Shown here: positions 1-5,942 of the stretch, one piece after another | Layout: each line of letters begins with the position of its first letter | Numbering within the stretch: the first letter of the stretch is position 1 | Notes under the pieces: generated by a model | The model's database searches: none | What the model saw: the letters and a program-made list of their open reading frames with translations, nothing else | What the model was told of the DNA's origin: nothing | Translations under genes and position numbers: made by a program | Source: an uncultured Oscillospiraceae bacterium | Lineage (GTDB): Bacteria > Bacillota > Clostridia > Oscillospirales > Oscillospiraceae | Assembly: GCA_934589065.1 (NCBI GenBank) | Contig: CAKTNN010000011.1 | Span: 1 to 63,733, forward strand | DNA: 63,733 nucleotides | Direction of reading: 5' to 3'

Positions 1-70
<70 letters not shown>

Positions 71-92
71 AAAACTCGTCAGAGTGCAGAAA

Positions 93-124
93 AGCCTTGA
101 AATTGAAAGATTTCAAGGCTTTTT
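93..124 (+). terminator. Rho-independent terminator after tRNA-Ala
   Basis: A perfect 10-bp stem (AGCCTTGAAA at 93-102, TTTCAAGGCT at 111-120) with an 8-base loop is followed by a short T run. It lies 24 bases after the tRNA CCA end. The other two tRNA-tail copies are followed by different terminators. Confidence 0.85.
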
Positions 125-203
125 CTTATCCAAAAGCGGAAAAATCGCAGTATTTGCTATTTGCGCCTGTTCGCAAGCCGAATTTGAAGTCTATCAAGAA
201 ATA

Positions 204-389
204 ATGTTAGTAAAAAGAACGCCCATCACGCAACAGGAAAAGATGTGGCAGCTTTATAATGAGCTTGTCAGTTTTCCCAAACTTGCAAAAAAGCTGAACC
301 GCAGCCCTGATACCGTTTCCTGTTATGTGCATGAATACGAGGCTGCTGTAAATGCGGTGTGCGTTGTAATAGACGCACAAAATACATAA
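204..389 (+). CDS. Small helix-turn-helix protein (61 aa)
   Basis: This is a candidate small gene inside the first tRNA-bounded island. The product has a region around residues 14-45 (KMWQLYNELV, then KLAKKLNRSPDTVSCYV) that reads as a helix-turn-helix like sigma region 4 or recombinase DNA-binding domains. The same frame stays open upstream into the tRNA, but that part is not protein-like, so the ATG at 204 is chosen. No strong ribosome-binding site is visible. It may be a complete small regulator or a remnant of a larger protein; the specific target is unknown. Confidence 0.45.
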   Translation: MLVKRTPITQQEKMWQLYNELVSFPKLAKKLNRSPDTVSCYVHEYEAAVNAVCVVIDAQNT

Positions 390-409
390 AAGAAAGAGGT
401 GCGAAAACA

Positions 410-1585
410 ATGAAAAGATGGATTGCGGTGCTTTCGGCAGCGGTACTGTGCCTGAGCCTTGCGGTTGCGGTGCTTTCGGCAGCGGTACTGCGACTGAACC
501 TTGCGGTTTACGGCGGGAAGAACGATGCTTCCGTAAGCAGTGATTCGCACGCCAATTCTGTAAGCAGTGATACACCCGCCAATATTGTTGTGGACGGAAA
601 AGAAATCCCTGTCAAGGATTTTTTGATTGAGTATTTGAATACCTATATCCAAAGTGACGAGTATTTGGCTAGAACAGCAGAATTTGAAGAAGCATTCGAT
701 CAGGAGGCTCAGCCCTTTGCTGTAACATACGCATTTGAACTGAAATTGGATGGTTGGGGCATGGAGAATCAGCCACTGCACTTCTTTATGGTGAAAGCAA
801 ACTGCGATAGCATTGTGGACGGCGTATGCTACGATTCCGTTACTATGGCAATCGACTATGATACTGGCACGGTTTACGACCAATTCAGTGTGGATGAAAG
901 CTGGATGGAAAAGAGTGAAAAAGAGCGGGCCATTTATCTCGCTACGGCAGGCGGAAAATTTGTGGATATGTTCTATAACGGCGAACCGATTTTTATGGAT
1001 TCCGAAACCCATATTCCGCTTTCCGACAGCGACATTGCGGAAATCAATTCTGTAAGCAGTGATACGCACGCCAATTCTGTAAGCAGGGATACACCCGCCA
1101 ATATTGTTGTGGACGGAAAAGAAATCCCTGTCAAGGATTTTTTGATTGAGCATTTGAGTGCCTATATCCAAAGCGACGAGTATTTGGCAAGAACAGCAAA
1201 ATTTGAAAAATCATCCGGTAGGACAGCCCGGCCTCTTGCCGTGACCTACGCTTTCGAGCTGAAATCGGACAGTCCTGGCACGGTGAATCAGCCGCTGCAC
1301 TTCTTTATGGTGAAAGCGAACTGCGATAGCTTTGTGGACGGCGTATGCTACGATTCCGTTGCTATGGCAATCGACTATGATACTGGCACGGTTTACGACC
1401 AATTCAGCGTGGATGAAAGCTGGATGGAAAAGAGCGAAAAAGAGCAGGCCATTCATACCGCTGTGAAAGGCGGATACTTTGCGGATCCATTCTATAACGG
1501 CGAACCGATTTTTATGGATTCCGAAACCCATATTCCGCTCTCCGACAGCGACATCGCGGAAATCAATCAGGCATTGAGCAAATAA
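410..1585 (+). CDS. Exported protein with two near-identical ~170-aa repeats
   Basis: The product is about 391 aa. It starts MKRW and has a long hydrophobic N-terminus without a clear lipobox, so it is probably secreted or membrane-anchored. The start at 410 is supported by AGAAAGAGG upstream. The mature part consists of two tandem copies of one domain, about residues 48-220 and 221-391. Both contain ANIVVDGKEIPVKDFLIE, QPLHFFMVKANCDS, YDTGTVYDQFSVDESWMEKS and EPIFMDSETHIPLSDSDIAEI. The copies are offset by 519 bp at DNA level, exactly 173 codons. I do not recognise the domain. The gene sits between tRNA tails with a serine recombinase downstream, so it is probably mobile cargo. Confidence 0.75.
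   Translation: MKRWIAVLSAAVLCLSLAVAVLSAAVLRLNLAVYGGKNDASVSSDSHANSVSSDTPANIVVDGKEIPVKDFLIEYLNTYIQSDEYLARTAEFEEAFDQEAQPFAVTYAFELKLDGWGMENQPLHFFMVKANCDSIVDGVCYDSVTMAIDYDTGTVYDQFSVDESWMEKSEKERAIYLATAGGKFVDMFYNGEPIFMDSETHIPLSDSDIAEINSVSSDTHANSVSRDTPANIVVDGKEIPVKDFLIEHLSAYIQSDEYLARTAKFEKSSGRTARPLAVTYAFELKSDSPGTVNQPLHFFMVKANCDSFVDGVCYDSVAMAIDYDTGTVYDQFSVDESWMEKSEKEQAIHTAVKGGYFADPFYNGEPIFMDSETHIPLSDSDIAEINQALSK
425..508 (+). repeat. 42-bp tandem duplication in the signal-peptide coding region
   Basis: Two adjacent 42-bp units (425-466 and 467-508) differ at three positions and each encode AVLSAAVL followed by six similar residues. The duplication is in frame and doubles the hydrophobic stretch of the exported protein at 410. 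Confidence 0.85.
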
Positions 1586-1600
1586 CATACAACACATTTA

Positions 1601-1628
1601 GGAGCGGGGCACATGTCCCGCTCCTTTT
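1601..1628 (+). terminator. Rho-independent terminator
   Basis: The stem GGAGCGGG/CCCGCTCC with a short loop is followed by TTTTCC, 15 bases after the stop of the duplicated exported protein. Confidence 0.85.
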
Positions 1629-1738
1629 CCGATCTATTTCATTCGGGTATAGCCCTGTGACAATGCCCCCCTTGCTTTTCTGTTTCACATATATTATATC
1701 ATAATTTTTGAAATATTTCAAATTTCGTAAATACCCTA

Positions 1739-1767
1739 TTGGCATACTTCTGGATTTGCGATAGAAT
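1739..1767 (+). promoter_or_regulatory. Sigma-A-type promoter of the serine recombinase
   Basis: A -35 TTGGCA (1739-1744) and a -10 TAGAAT (1762-1767) are separated by 17 bases, about 30 bases upstream of the recombinase start. Confidence 0.7.
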
Positions 1768-1797
1768 AATGACAGATGAAACGAGGGGGACAAAACG

Positions 1798-2358
1798 ATG
1801 CGGGTTTTCTATGTGCGCTGCTCCACCATGGAACAGAACGAGGCGCGGCAGCTTAAAATGGCGCAGGAACAGAACGCCGAAAAGGTGTTCGTGGACAAGG
1901 CAAGCGGCAAGAACACAGACCGCGCCGCCTTTAAGGAAATGATGGCTTTCGTTCGGGCGGGCGATACCGTTGTCGTTGAGAGCATTTCCAGAATTGCACG
2001 AAACACGCGGGACTTGCTTTCTATCGTTTCCGAACTGACAGAAAAGGGCGTGGAGTTTGTCAGTCTGAAAGAGAACATCGACACCACCACCCCGCAAGGC
2101 CGTTTCATGCTGACCGTGTTCGGTGCGCTGGCAGAATTGGAGCGGGAGAACATTTTGGAGCGGCAGCGGGAGGGCATCGAGATTGCCAAGAGCGAGGGCA
2201 AGTATAAAGGCCGCAAGCCCATTGACTGCAACGAGGCGCAGATGAAAGCCCTTTGCAAAAAGTGGCGGGCAGGTGAAATCACCGCCACGGCGGCTATGAA
2301 AGAGTTAGGCTTGAAGCCCAACACATTCTATCGCAGAGTAAAAGAAATGGGGCTGTAA
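1798..2358 (+). CDS. Small serine recombinase (resolvase/invertase family)
   Basis: This 186-aa protein belongs to the Tn3 resolvase/DNA invertase family, which cuts and rejoins DNA through a serine-DNA intermediate. The N-terminal catalytic domain shows YVRCSTMEQN with Ser9 as nucleophile, SISRIARNTRD, and the typical GRFMLTVFGALAELERE before helix E. A C-terminal helix-turn-helix (ATAAMKELGLKPNTFYRRVKE) ends the protein. The length is normal for the family. A GAGGGGG ribosome-binding site and a good promoter precede it. It lies inside the first tRNA-bounded island, but tRNA integration is usually done by tyrosine recombinases, so its role in the island's mobility is unproven; it could act as a resolvase or invertase. 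Confidence 0.9.
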   Translation: MRVFYVRCSTMEQNEARQLKMAQEQNAEKVFVDKASGKNTDRAAFKEMMAFVRAGDTVVVESISRIARNTRDLLSIVSELTEKGVEFVSLKENIDTTTPQGRFMLTVFGALAELERENILERQREGIEIAKSEGKYKGRKPIDCNEAQMKALCKKWRAGEITATAAMKELGLKPNTFYRRVKEMGL

Positions 2359-2512
2359 CACAATCCCGCAGAAAGCAATCTAATTCAAAAATCAAGCGCG
2401 CATGAAGCAGAAAAGTAAAGTGCGCGAAAACAGCGAATACGAAAAAGTGCTTGTATTTCAACGGTTTTTCCTTTTGGAGCGCTTGCCCCTGACGGACGCT
2501 GCCGCGGCCATC
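2359..2512 (+). other. Non-coding stretch with one doubtful short frame
   Basis: Nothing clearly functional is seen here. A short frame, ATG at 2402 to stop at 2566 (54 aa), has a protein-like first part (VLVFQRFFLLERLPLTDAAA) and then runs into the copied tRNA tail. It has no convincing ribosome-binding site. It may be the truncated end of a gene cut by integration. A short inverted repeat (GCGCGCA/TGCGCG) lies at about 2394-2428. Confidence 0.3.
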
Positions 2513-2559
2513 AATGGCATTCAAGAGGTCAGCGGTTCGATCCCGCTTATCTCCACCAA
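2513..2559 (+). repeat. Attachment-site-like repeat, copy 2 (tRNA-Ala tail)
   Basis: All 47 bases are identical to 24-70. The preceding sequence does not continue as tRNA, so this is only a 3' tail, as expected at the far border of an integrated element. Confidence 0.85.
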
Positions 2560-2591
2560 GTCCTGAAATCGTAAGGTTTCAGGGCTTTTTT
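2559..2591 (+). terminator. Terminator behind the second tRNA tail
   Basis: The stem CCTGAAA (2562-2568)/TTTCAGG (2577-2583) is followed by a run of six T. It begins directly after the copied CCA, in the same arrangement as after copy 1 but with a different sequence. Confidence 0.75.
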
Positions 2592-2721
2592 GCATTCAGA
2601 AAAACATTGCGAGTCCGCAATATGGTATGGCAAGAGCCCTAATATTTTTGCTTGTTGGTAGTCTCAGAGTTGATCAAGCTATCCCCATTTTATTTAATTT
2701 TCTCCGCACGAGCGCAAAAAT

Positions 2722-2751
2722 CCTACTGTATAGATGTAAGGCCTTATCATC
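2722..2751 (+). promoter_or_regulatory. Palindromic leader of ECF sigma cassette 1
   Basis: CTACTGTATAGATGTAAGGC at 2723-2742 matches the leader of the second ECF cassette (minus strand, 38331-38302) at nearly every position. The 3' half is an imperfect palindrome centred on TAAGGCCTTA (2733-2751). TACTGT/TATAG could serve as a -10 element. The palindrome could be an operator or an RNA hairpin at the 5' end of the message. Confidence 0.55.
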
Positions 2752-2777
2752 AAAAAAAGTGACCCAAGGAGTAACCC

Positions 2778-3338
2778 ATGGAAGATTTACAGATCATCGA
2801 GCTTTTCTTTCAGCGCTCTGAGGAAGCCGTTTCGCAGACAGACCGAAAATATGGCCGTTTTTTGCGGAGTGTTGCCGGGCGGATTCTTTCTATCCCGGAG
2901 GATTCCGAGGAAGTTGTAAACGACACCTATCTGGTGGCCTGGAACAAGATCCCGCCGGAGGTGCCAAAAGCCCTCAAATACTACTTATCCCGCATTACCC
3001 GCAATCTGGCCCTGAGTCGGTTTGACTATGGGAATGCCCAAAAGCGTTCCGCCTTTGCGGAGGTCGCCATTTCCGAGCTGGAGGAGTGCATTCCGGATCC
3101 GGCGGCACAGCCGGAGATGCGTGCCGAACAGCGGGAGTTGACGAAGACCCTGAATCGGTTCCTGTCCGGACTGTCCCGGCTGGATTGCGCGCTTTTTGTA
3201 GGCCGCTATTTCTACAATCGAACGGCGGCGGAACTGGGGAGAAAGTACGATATGCGGGAGTACCAGGTAAAATACCGGCTGAAAAAGCTTCGGGCGGAAC
3301 TGAAAAGGTTTCTGGAAAAGGAGGGCTATACACAATGA
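2778..3338 (+). CDS. ECF-type RNA polymerase sigma factor
   Basis: The 186-aa protein is a sigma-70 family ECF factor. The region 2 signature SEEVVNDTYLVAWNKIPP is at about residues 42-59, and a C-terminal region 4 helix-turn-helix (TAAELGRKYDMREYQVKYRLKKL) follows a DPAAQPE linker. It directs RNA polymerase to a small set of promoters, usually its own among them. The next gene, a membrane protein, overlaps its stop by four bases (ATGA), the usual layout of a sigma factor and its membrane-bound regulator. An equal-length paralogue with the same arrangement is at 37718-38278. The start has a GGAG site (CAAGGAG) 8-9 bases upstream. Confidence 0.88.
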   Translation: MEDLQIIELFFQRSEEAVSQTDRKYGRFLRSVAGRILSIPEDSEEVVNDTYLVAWNKIPPEVPKALKYYLSRITRNLALSRFDYGNAQKRSAFAEVAISELEECIPDPAAQPEMRAEQRELTKTLNRFLSGLSRLDCALFVGRYFYNRTAAELGRKYDMREYQVKYRLKKLRAELKRFLEKEGYTQ

Positions 3339-4435
3339 CCGTAAAAGACCTTTACAGCGCAATGAGCGGTATTGAGGATCGATATCTTGCTATGGCGGAC
3401 GCTCCAAATAAGGAGGATATTTCTATGAAAAAGCACAGCGGTAAGCTTCGGTTTTTTTTGATTGCGGCAGCGCTTGTCAGCCTGCTGGGCGTTACAGCCT
3501 ATGCGGTAACGGCGAAAATTCAGCTGAACACCAAGCGGTATATGCAAGGGACCGGAGAAAGCGTAGATGCAGATGCCTCTGTACCCTATGAGGCGGAAAT
3601 CAATTTTCAATCGACAGCCGATACCTATGATGGCCTGCAAACGTATTGCCCCAGCTGGCTTCCGGAGGGCTACCGTCTACGTTTTGTCAGTGCCAAGGCC
3701 TATGGACGTCAGACACTGCACTTTGCGACTGCATCGGACGAAAGCGCCCTTGTGCTGGAGACGACCCGGGGAGACAACGCCACTGACCTGGTGATTGAAA
3801 GCGTTGCAAAGGAAGAAAGTATCACCGTGGGGAGCCTTCCCGGAACACTGTATACCTGCACCGGCGGTGAGCGGGTGCTGCTCTGGACGGATGAGGATTG
3901 GGGCGTTGGGTTCATGCTGCTGACGGGAGACACGGAGCTGAATTTGGTGCGGGTTGCCGAGAGCGTCCGGCCAGACCCGGACCTGAAACCCACCAATGAA
4001 GACCGTTATCAGTTGGCACTGGAGGAGCTGGGGGACTATCAAATCACCGGCCTGCCGGAAAATTACCCGGAGACGGAATTTATTGCCAGCCCTAAGGAAG
4101 ACGGCGGTGGTTGGTTCGCCTATGTGTATCGCTGGTACATTGATGCCAAGAAAAATTCCACAGTGGAACTGGAATATGAAACCTTCCTGCTGAATGGGGA
4201 CAAAGATGGAGATTCTGCCCAGGATTCAGAGCCGGTTCCCGAGACCCCGGATACAATCCTCAAAATGAACGGCGGTGGAGAAGCAGCAACGGTTCAGGGA
4301 ATGCCCGCTGCTGTAACCCAGGGGCACATCGTCTGGGTAGATTGGGAGAACAAGATGGTCTTTCAGATCACTGCGGACAGCATGGACGCTGACCAGCTGC
4401 AACAACTGGCGGACAGCGTTCAAAAGGTGCGATAA
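3335..4435 (+). CDS. Membrane-anchored partner of ECF sigma (putative anti-sigma, DUF4367-like)
   Basis: The 366-aa protein has a short cytoplasmic N-terminus (MTVKDLYSAMSGIEDRYL), a single membrane helix at about residues 38-55 (LRFFLIAAALVSLLGVTAYA) and a large extracytoplasmic part. The outer part contains SWLPEGYRL, a theme of DUF4367-type domains that accompany clostridial ECF sigma factors. ATG overlaps the sigma stop codon, so translation is probably coupled. By family, the N-terminal segment would hold the sigma factor and the outer domain would sense a wall or envelope signal; this is inference from gene arrangement. The partner at 36684-37721 begins with a similar FNKAMNGIDDRFL segment. 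Confidence 0.75.
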   Translation: MTVKDLYSAMSGIEDRYLAMADAPNKEDISMKKHSGKLRFFLIAAALVSLLGVTAYAVTAKIQLNTKRYMQGTGESVDADASVPYEAEINFQSTADTYDGLQTYCPSWLPEGYRLRFVSAKAYGRQTLHFATASDESALVLETTRGDNATDLVIESVAKEESITVGSLPGTLYTCTGGERVLLWTDEDWGVGFMLLTGDTELNLVRVAESVRPDPDLKPTNEDRYQLALEELGDYQITGLPENYPETEFIASPKEDGGGWFAYVYRWYIDAKKNSTVELEYETFLLNGDKDGDSAQDSEPVPETPDTILKMNGGGEAATVQGMPAAVTQGHIVWVDWENKMVFQITADSMDADQLQQLADSVQKVR

Positions 4436-4440
4436 TGCGC

Positions 4441-4480
4441 AAAAGACGTTCGGTCCAAGTTTTTTGGATCGAACGTCTTT
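4441..4480 (+). terminator. Terminator-like hairpin after ECF cassette 1
   Basis: Arms 4442-4458 and 4464-4480 form a 17-bp stem with one mismatch (AAAGACGTTCGGTCCAA against TTGGATCGAACGTCTTT). It starts six bases after the anti-sigma stop. There is no long T run beyond the stem, so efficiency is uncertain. Confidence 0.65.
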
Positions 4481-4481
4481 G

Positions 4482-4571
4482 CCCCCCTTCCAACAGCAAG
4501 GCATAGCTGTTTCCATTTTTCTTCAGGGCAAGGAGAGATGCCAGCAGCAAAATCACGGGGACCAGATAGTC
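4482..4571 (-). pseudogene. spmB-like fragment (30 codons)
   Basis: Read on the minus strand, 30 codons from 4571 to 4482 give DYLVPVILLLASLLALKKNG and then NSYALLLEGG. This matches residues 6-35 of the intact SpmB at 42076-42603 in 19 of 30 positions. No start or continuation is present. It is a stray fragment of a divergent spmB-type gene between the terminator hairpin and the third tRNA tail. It may have been carried in by an element or left after deletion. Confidence 0.65.
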
Positions 4572-4592
4572 AGTCTGTTAAGACTTCCATTT

Positions 4593-4664
4593 TGCGACGG
4601 TGTATCCTTGATTTTGTTGGATATCAATCTGCCGGATGGCAGTGGGCTTGAACTGCTCCGGGAG
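4593..4664 (+). pseudogene. Response regulator receiver-domain fragment
   Basis: The plus strand reads CDGVSLILLDINLPDGSGLE and then LLRE, the phosphoacceptor segment of a response regulator (D of LLDINLPDGSG). It runs directly into the tRNA-like remnant at 4660. No start codon, upstream acidic pocket or downstream domain remains. It is a decayed gene end at an integration border. Confidence 0.6.
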
Positions 4665-4718
4665 AGCGCCCCAATGGCATTCGAAAGGTCAGCGGTTCGA
4701 TCCCGCTTATCTCCACCA
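4660..4718 (+). repeat. Attachment-site-like repeat, copy 3 (degenerate tRNA-Ala remnant)
   Basis: The segment matches tRNA-Ala positions 11-69: GGGAGAGCGC of the D-arm, AATGGCAT, the T-arm and CCA. Two changes are in the anticodon stem (TCGAAAGG for TCAAGAGG) and two lie before it. It is longer at its 5' side than copy 2, so it looks like a decayed tRNA tail or pseudo-tRNA. Confidence 0.75.
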
Positions 4719-4720
4719 AA

Positions 4721-4755
4721 ACACCTGACTTGGAAATAAGTCAGGTGTTTTTTTA
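4721..4755 (+). terminator. Terminator behind the third tRNA tail
   Basis: A perfect 11-bp stem (ACACCTGACTT at 4721-4731, AAGTCAGGTGT at 4738-4748) is followed by seven T. It begins two bases after the copied CCA end. Confidence 0.88.
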
Positions 4756-4858
4756 TGTTTACGACGTGAAAACTCCGGATGGACGGTAGAAAAAGCCGAT
4801 TAGCTATGATATAATCGATACAGAAGGACGATATAAAATTCATGGAGGTACGTGCAAA

Positions 4859-5233
4859 ATGCTTGGCTTGATGAGCGCTCTATTTCCGATCATGTTTCTC
4901 CTTGTAACCGGAGTGATTGTTTTCACTGTGGTGAAGGGGATCGGGGAATGGAACAAAAACAATCATTCCCCCAAATTAACGGTGCAGGCTGCCGTTGTGG
5001 CAAAGCGGGAGAATGTCACCCACCAGCGGCACGGCAATGCAGGGGATATAAGCGGAGCCCACGGATTTTATACCACCACAAGCACCACATACTATGTAAC
5101 GTTTCAAGTGGAAAGCGGAGACAGAATGGAGTTTTGCGTTCCCGGAACGGAATACGGATTGCTTGCGGAAGGGGACGAGGGAAAGCTGACCTTTCAGGGA
5201 ACACGGTATTTGTCCTACGAGCGACAGCGCTGA
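4859..5233 (+). CDS. DUF2500 family membrane-anchored protein
   Basis: The 124-aa protein matches the DUF2500 pattern: an N-terminal membrane helix (PIMFLLVTGVIVFTVVKGIG) at about residues 9-28, then a small beta-rich domain with LTVQAAVVAKRENV, TYYVTFQVESGDRMEFCVPG, EYGLLAEGDEGKLTFQGTRY. The family is common in Firmicutes and has no established function; the soluble domain probably faces outward. The start has GGAGG 12 bases upstream. A possible -10 TATAAT lies at 4810-4815 without a clear -35. It stands alone between the tRNA islands and an integrase remnant. Confidence 0.85.
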   Translation: MLGLMSALFPIMFLLVTGVIVFTVVKGIGEWNKNNHSPKLTVQAAVVAKRENVTHQRHGNAGDISGAHGFYTTTSTTYYVTFQVESGDRMEFCVPGTEYGLLAEGDEGKLTFQGTRYLSYERQR

Positions 5234-5249
5234 GGGAGACCTGAGAAGC

Positions 5250-5269
5250 CGGGAATGGGCCCATTCCCG
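5250..5269. other. 20-bp perfect palindrome
   Basis: Bases 5250-5269 form a perfect palindrome (CGGGAATGGG and its complement) 17 bases after the DUF2500 gene. There is no T run, so it is a structure or protein-binding site of unknown role rather than a clear terminator. Confidence 0.6.
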
Positions 5270-5357
5270 CGCCGACTGTTATCCTGCCGGGAAAATGAAT
5301 GAATCCGCCGGGATCTGGTAAAATTGATGGTACCTTAGCAATCAGGAGGATACCACC

Positions 5358-5573
5358 ATGATCCGAAGAAAACCGACAATCAATGCCGTCTTAATGAGGC
5401 ATTATCTGGACTATCTGAAGGAGCAGGAGCGATCGGCTGCGACCCTTTCCAAATATGCCCACGATCTTGCCGCCTTCTGCGCCTATTTGCAGGATGCGGC
5501 GCTGACCAAAGCTGCCCCTAGCTCTCAGCCGGGAGGCAATACCGACGGGTGTCGCGGCAAGTGCATCTTTTAA
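5358..5573 (+). pseudogene. Truncated tyrosine recombinase (N-terminal domain only)
   Basis: After a good GGAGG ribosome-binding site, the first ~50 residues read as the SAM-like core-binding domain of phage/XerC-type integrases: HYLDYLKEQERSAATLSKYA followed by HDLAAFCAYLQDAALTKA. After residue 52 the similarity stops and the frame ends at 71 aa, with no catalytic domain carrying the Arg-His-Arg-Tyr residues. It is therefore a broken gene. It may be the remnant of an integrase connected with the tRNA-Ala islands just upstream. Confidence 0.75.
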
Positions 5574-5640
5574 GAGGCCAGTGTGTGCCTTTAAAGAACC
5601 CCTGGAGGGCATTCCTTTGGCGTCTACCATTCAACCGGGG

Positions 5641-5678
5641 GATTGCCACACCAGCGTGTGCGCTGGTTCGCAATGACA
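5641..5678. repeat. REP-like inverted repeat
   Basis: An imperfect palindrome (TTGC..CCAGCG TGTG CGCTGG..CGCAA) ends in GGTTCGCAATGACA. The end sequence recurs in inverted form at 61239 (TGTCATTGCGAATC), and the CCAGCG/CGCTGG core recurs in the hairpin at 32001, suggesting a dispersed repeat family. Confidence 0.6.
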
Positions 5679-5769
5679 TACATCAATCTATTGCTTTACA
5701 AAGAATACAACAGAACAGAAATTATGTCGTCGGCGGTGGGAGACCATCGGGGGAAAAGAGAAATGGAGT

Positions 5770-5825
5770 GGCTGCATCCCAATGTCATTATCTTAATGAC
5801 ATTGAGATGCAGCCTCCTATTTTTC
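5770..5825 (+). terminator. Long stem-loop before the adhE promoter
   Basis: Arms 5770-5790 and 5794-5814 pair over 21 bp with one mismatch and a 3-base loop, followed by TCCTATTTTT. It ends about 20 bases upstream of the adhE -35 box and would insulate adhE from upstream transcription. Confidence 0.75.
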
Positions 5826-5844
5826 ATAAGATTGAATTTAGGGC

Positions 5845-5873
5845 TTGACATTTACTGCAATGTGTACTATATT
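5845..5873 (+). promoter_or_regulatory. adhE promoter
   Basis: TTGACA (5845-5850), a 17-base spacer and TATATT (5868-5873) make a near-consensus sigma-A promoter. Transcription would start near 5880, inside the repeat array that follows. Confidence 0.85.
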
Positions 5874-5922
5874 ATCGATAAACAAATATCGGTAGCAAAA
5901 TATCGGTAATTAATTATTGATA
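5873..5922 (+). promoter_or_regulatory. Four-unit 14-bp-spaced repeat array at the adhE start site
   Basis: TATCGATA, TATCGGTA, TATCGGTA and TATTGATA begin at 5873, 5887, 5901 and 5915, exactly 14 bp apart, with A/T-rich 6-base spacers. The array overlaps the -10 box and the transcription start and reaches to 20 bases before the start codon. This placement suits cooperative repressor binding, or an RNA-level element in the leader. It does not match the Rex consensus TTGTTAA-N6-TTAACAA as I know it. The binding factor is unknown. Confidence 0.7.
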
Positions 5923-5942
5923 AAAGTAAAGGATGGTTTGCT

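Noticed and set aside
1798..2358. Serine recombinase as the integrase responsible for the tRNA-Ala islands
   Set aside because: The protein is resolvase-sized and tRNA 3'-end integration is typical of tyrosine recombinases; there is no direct support from the sequence.
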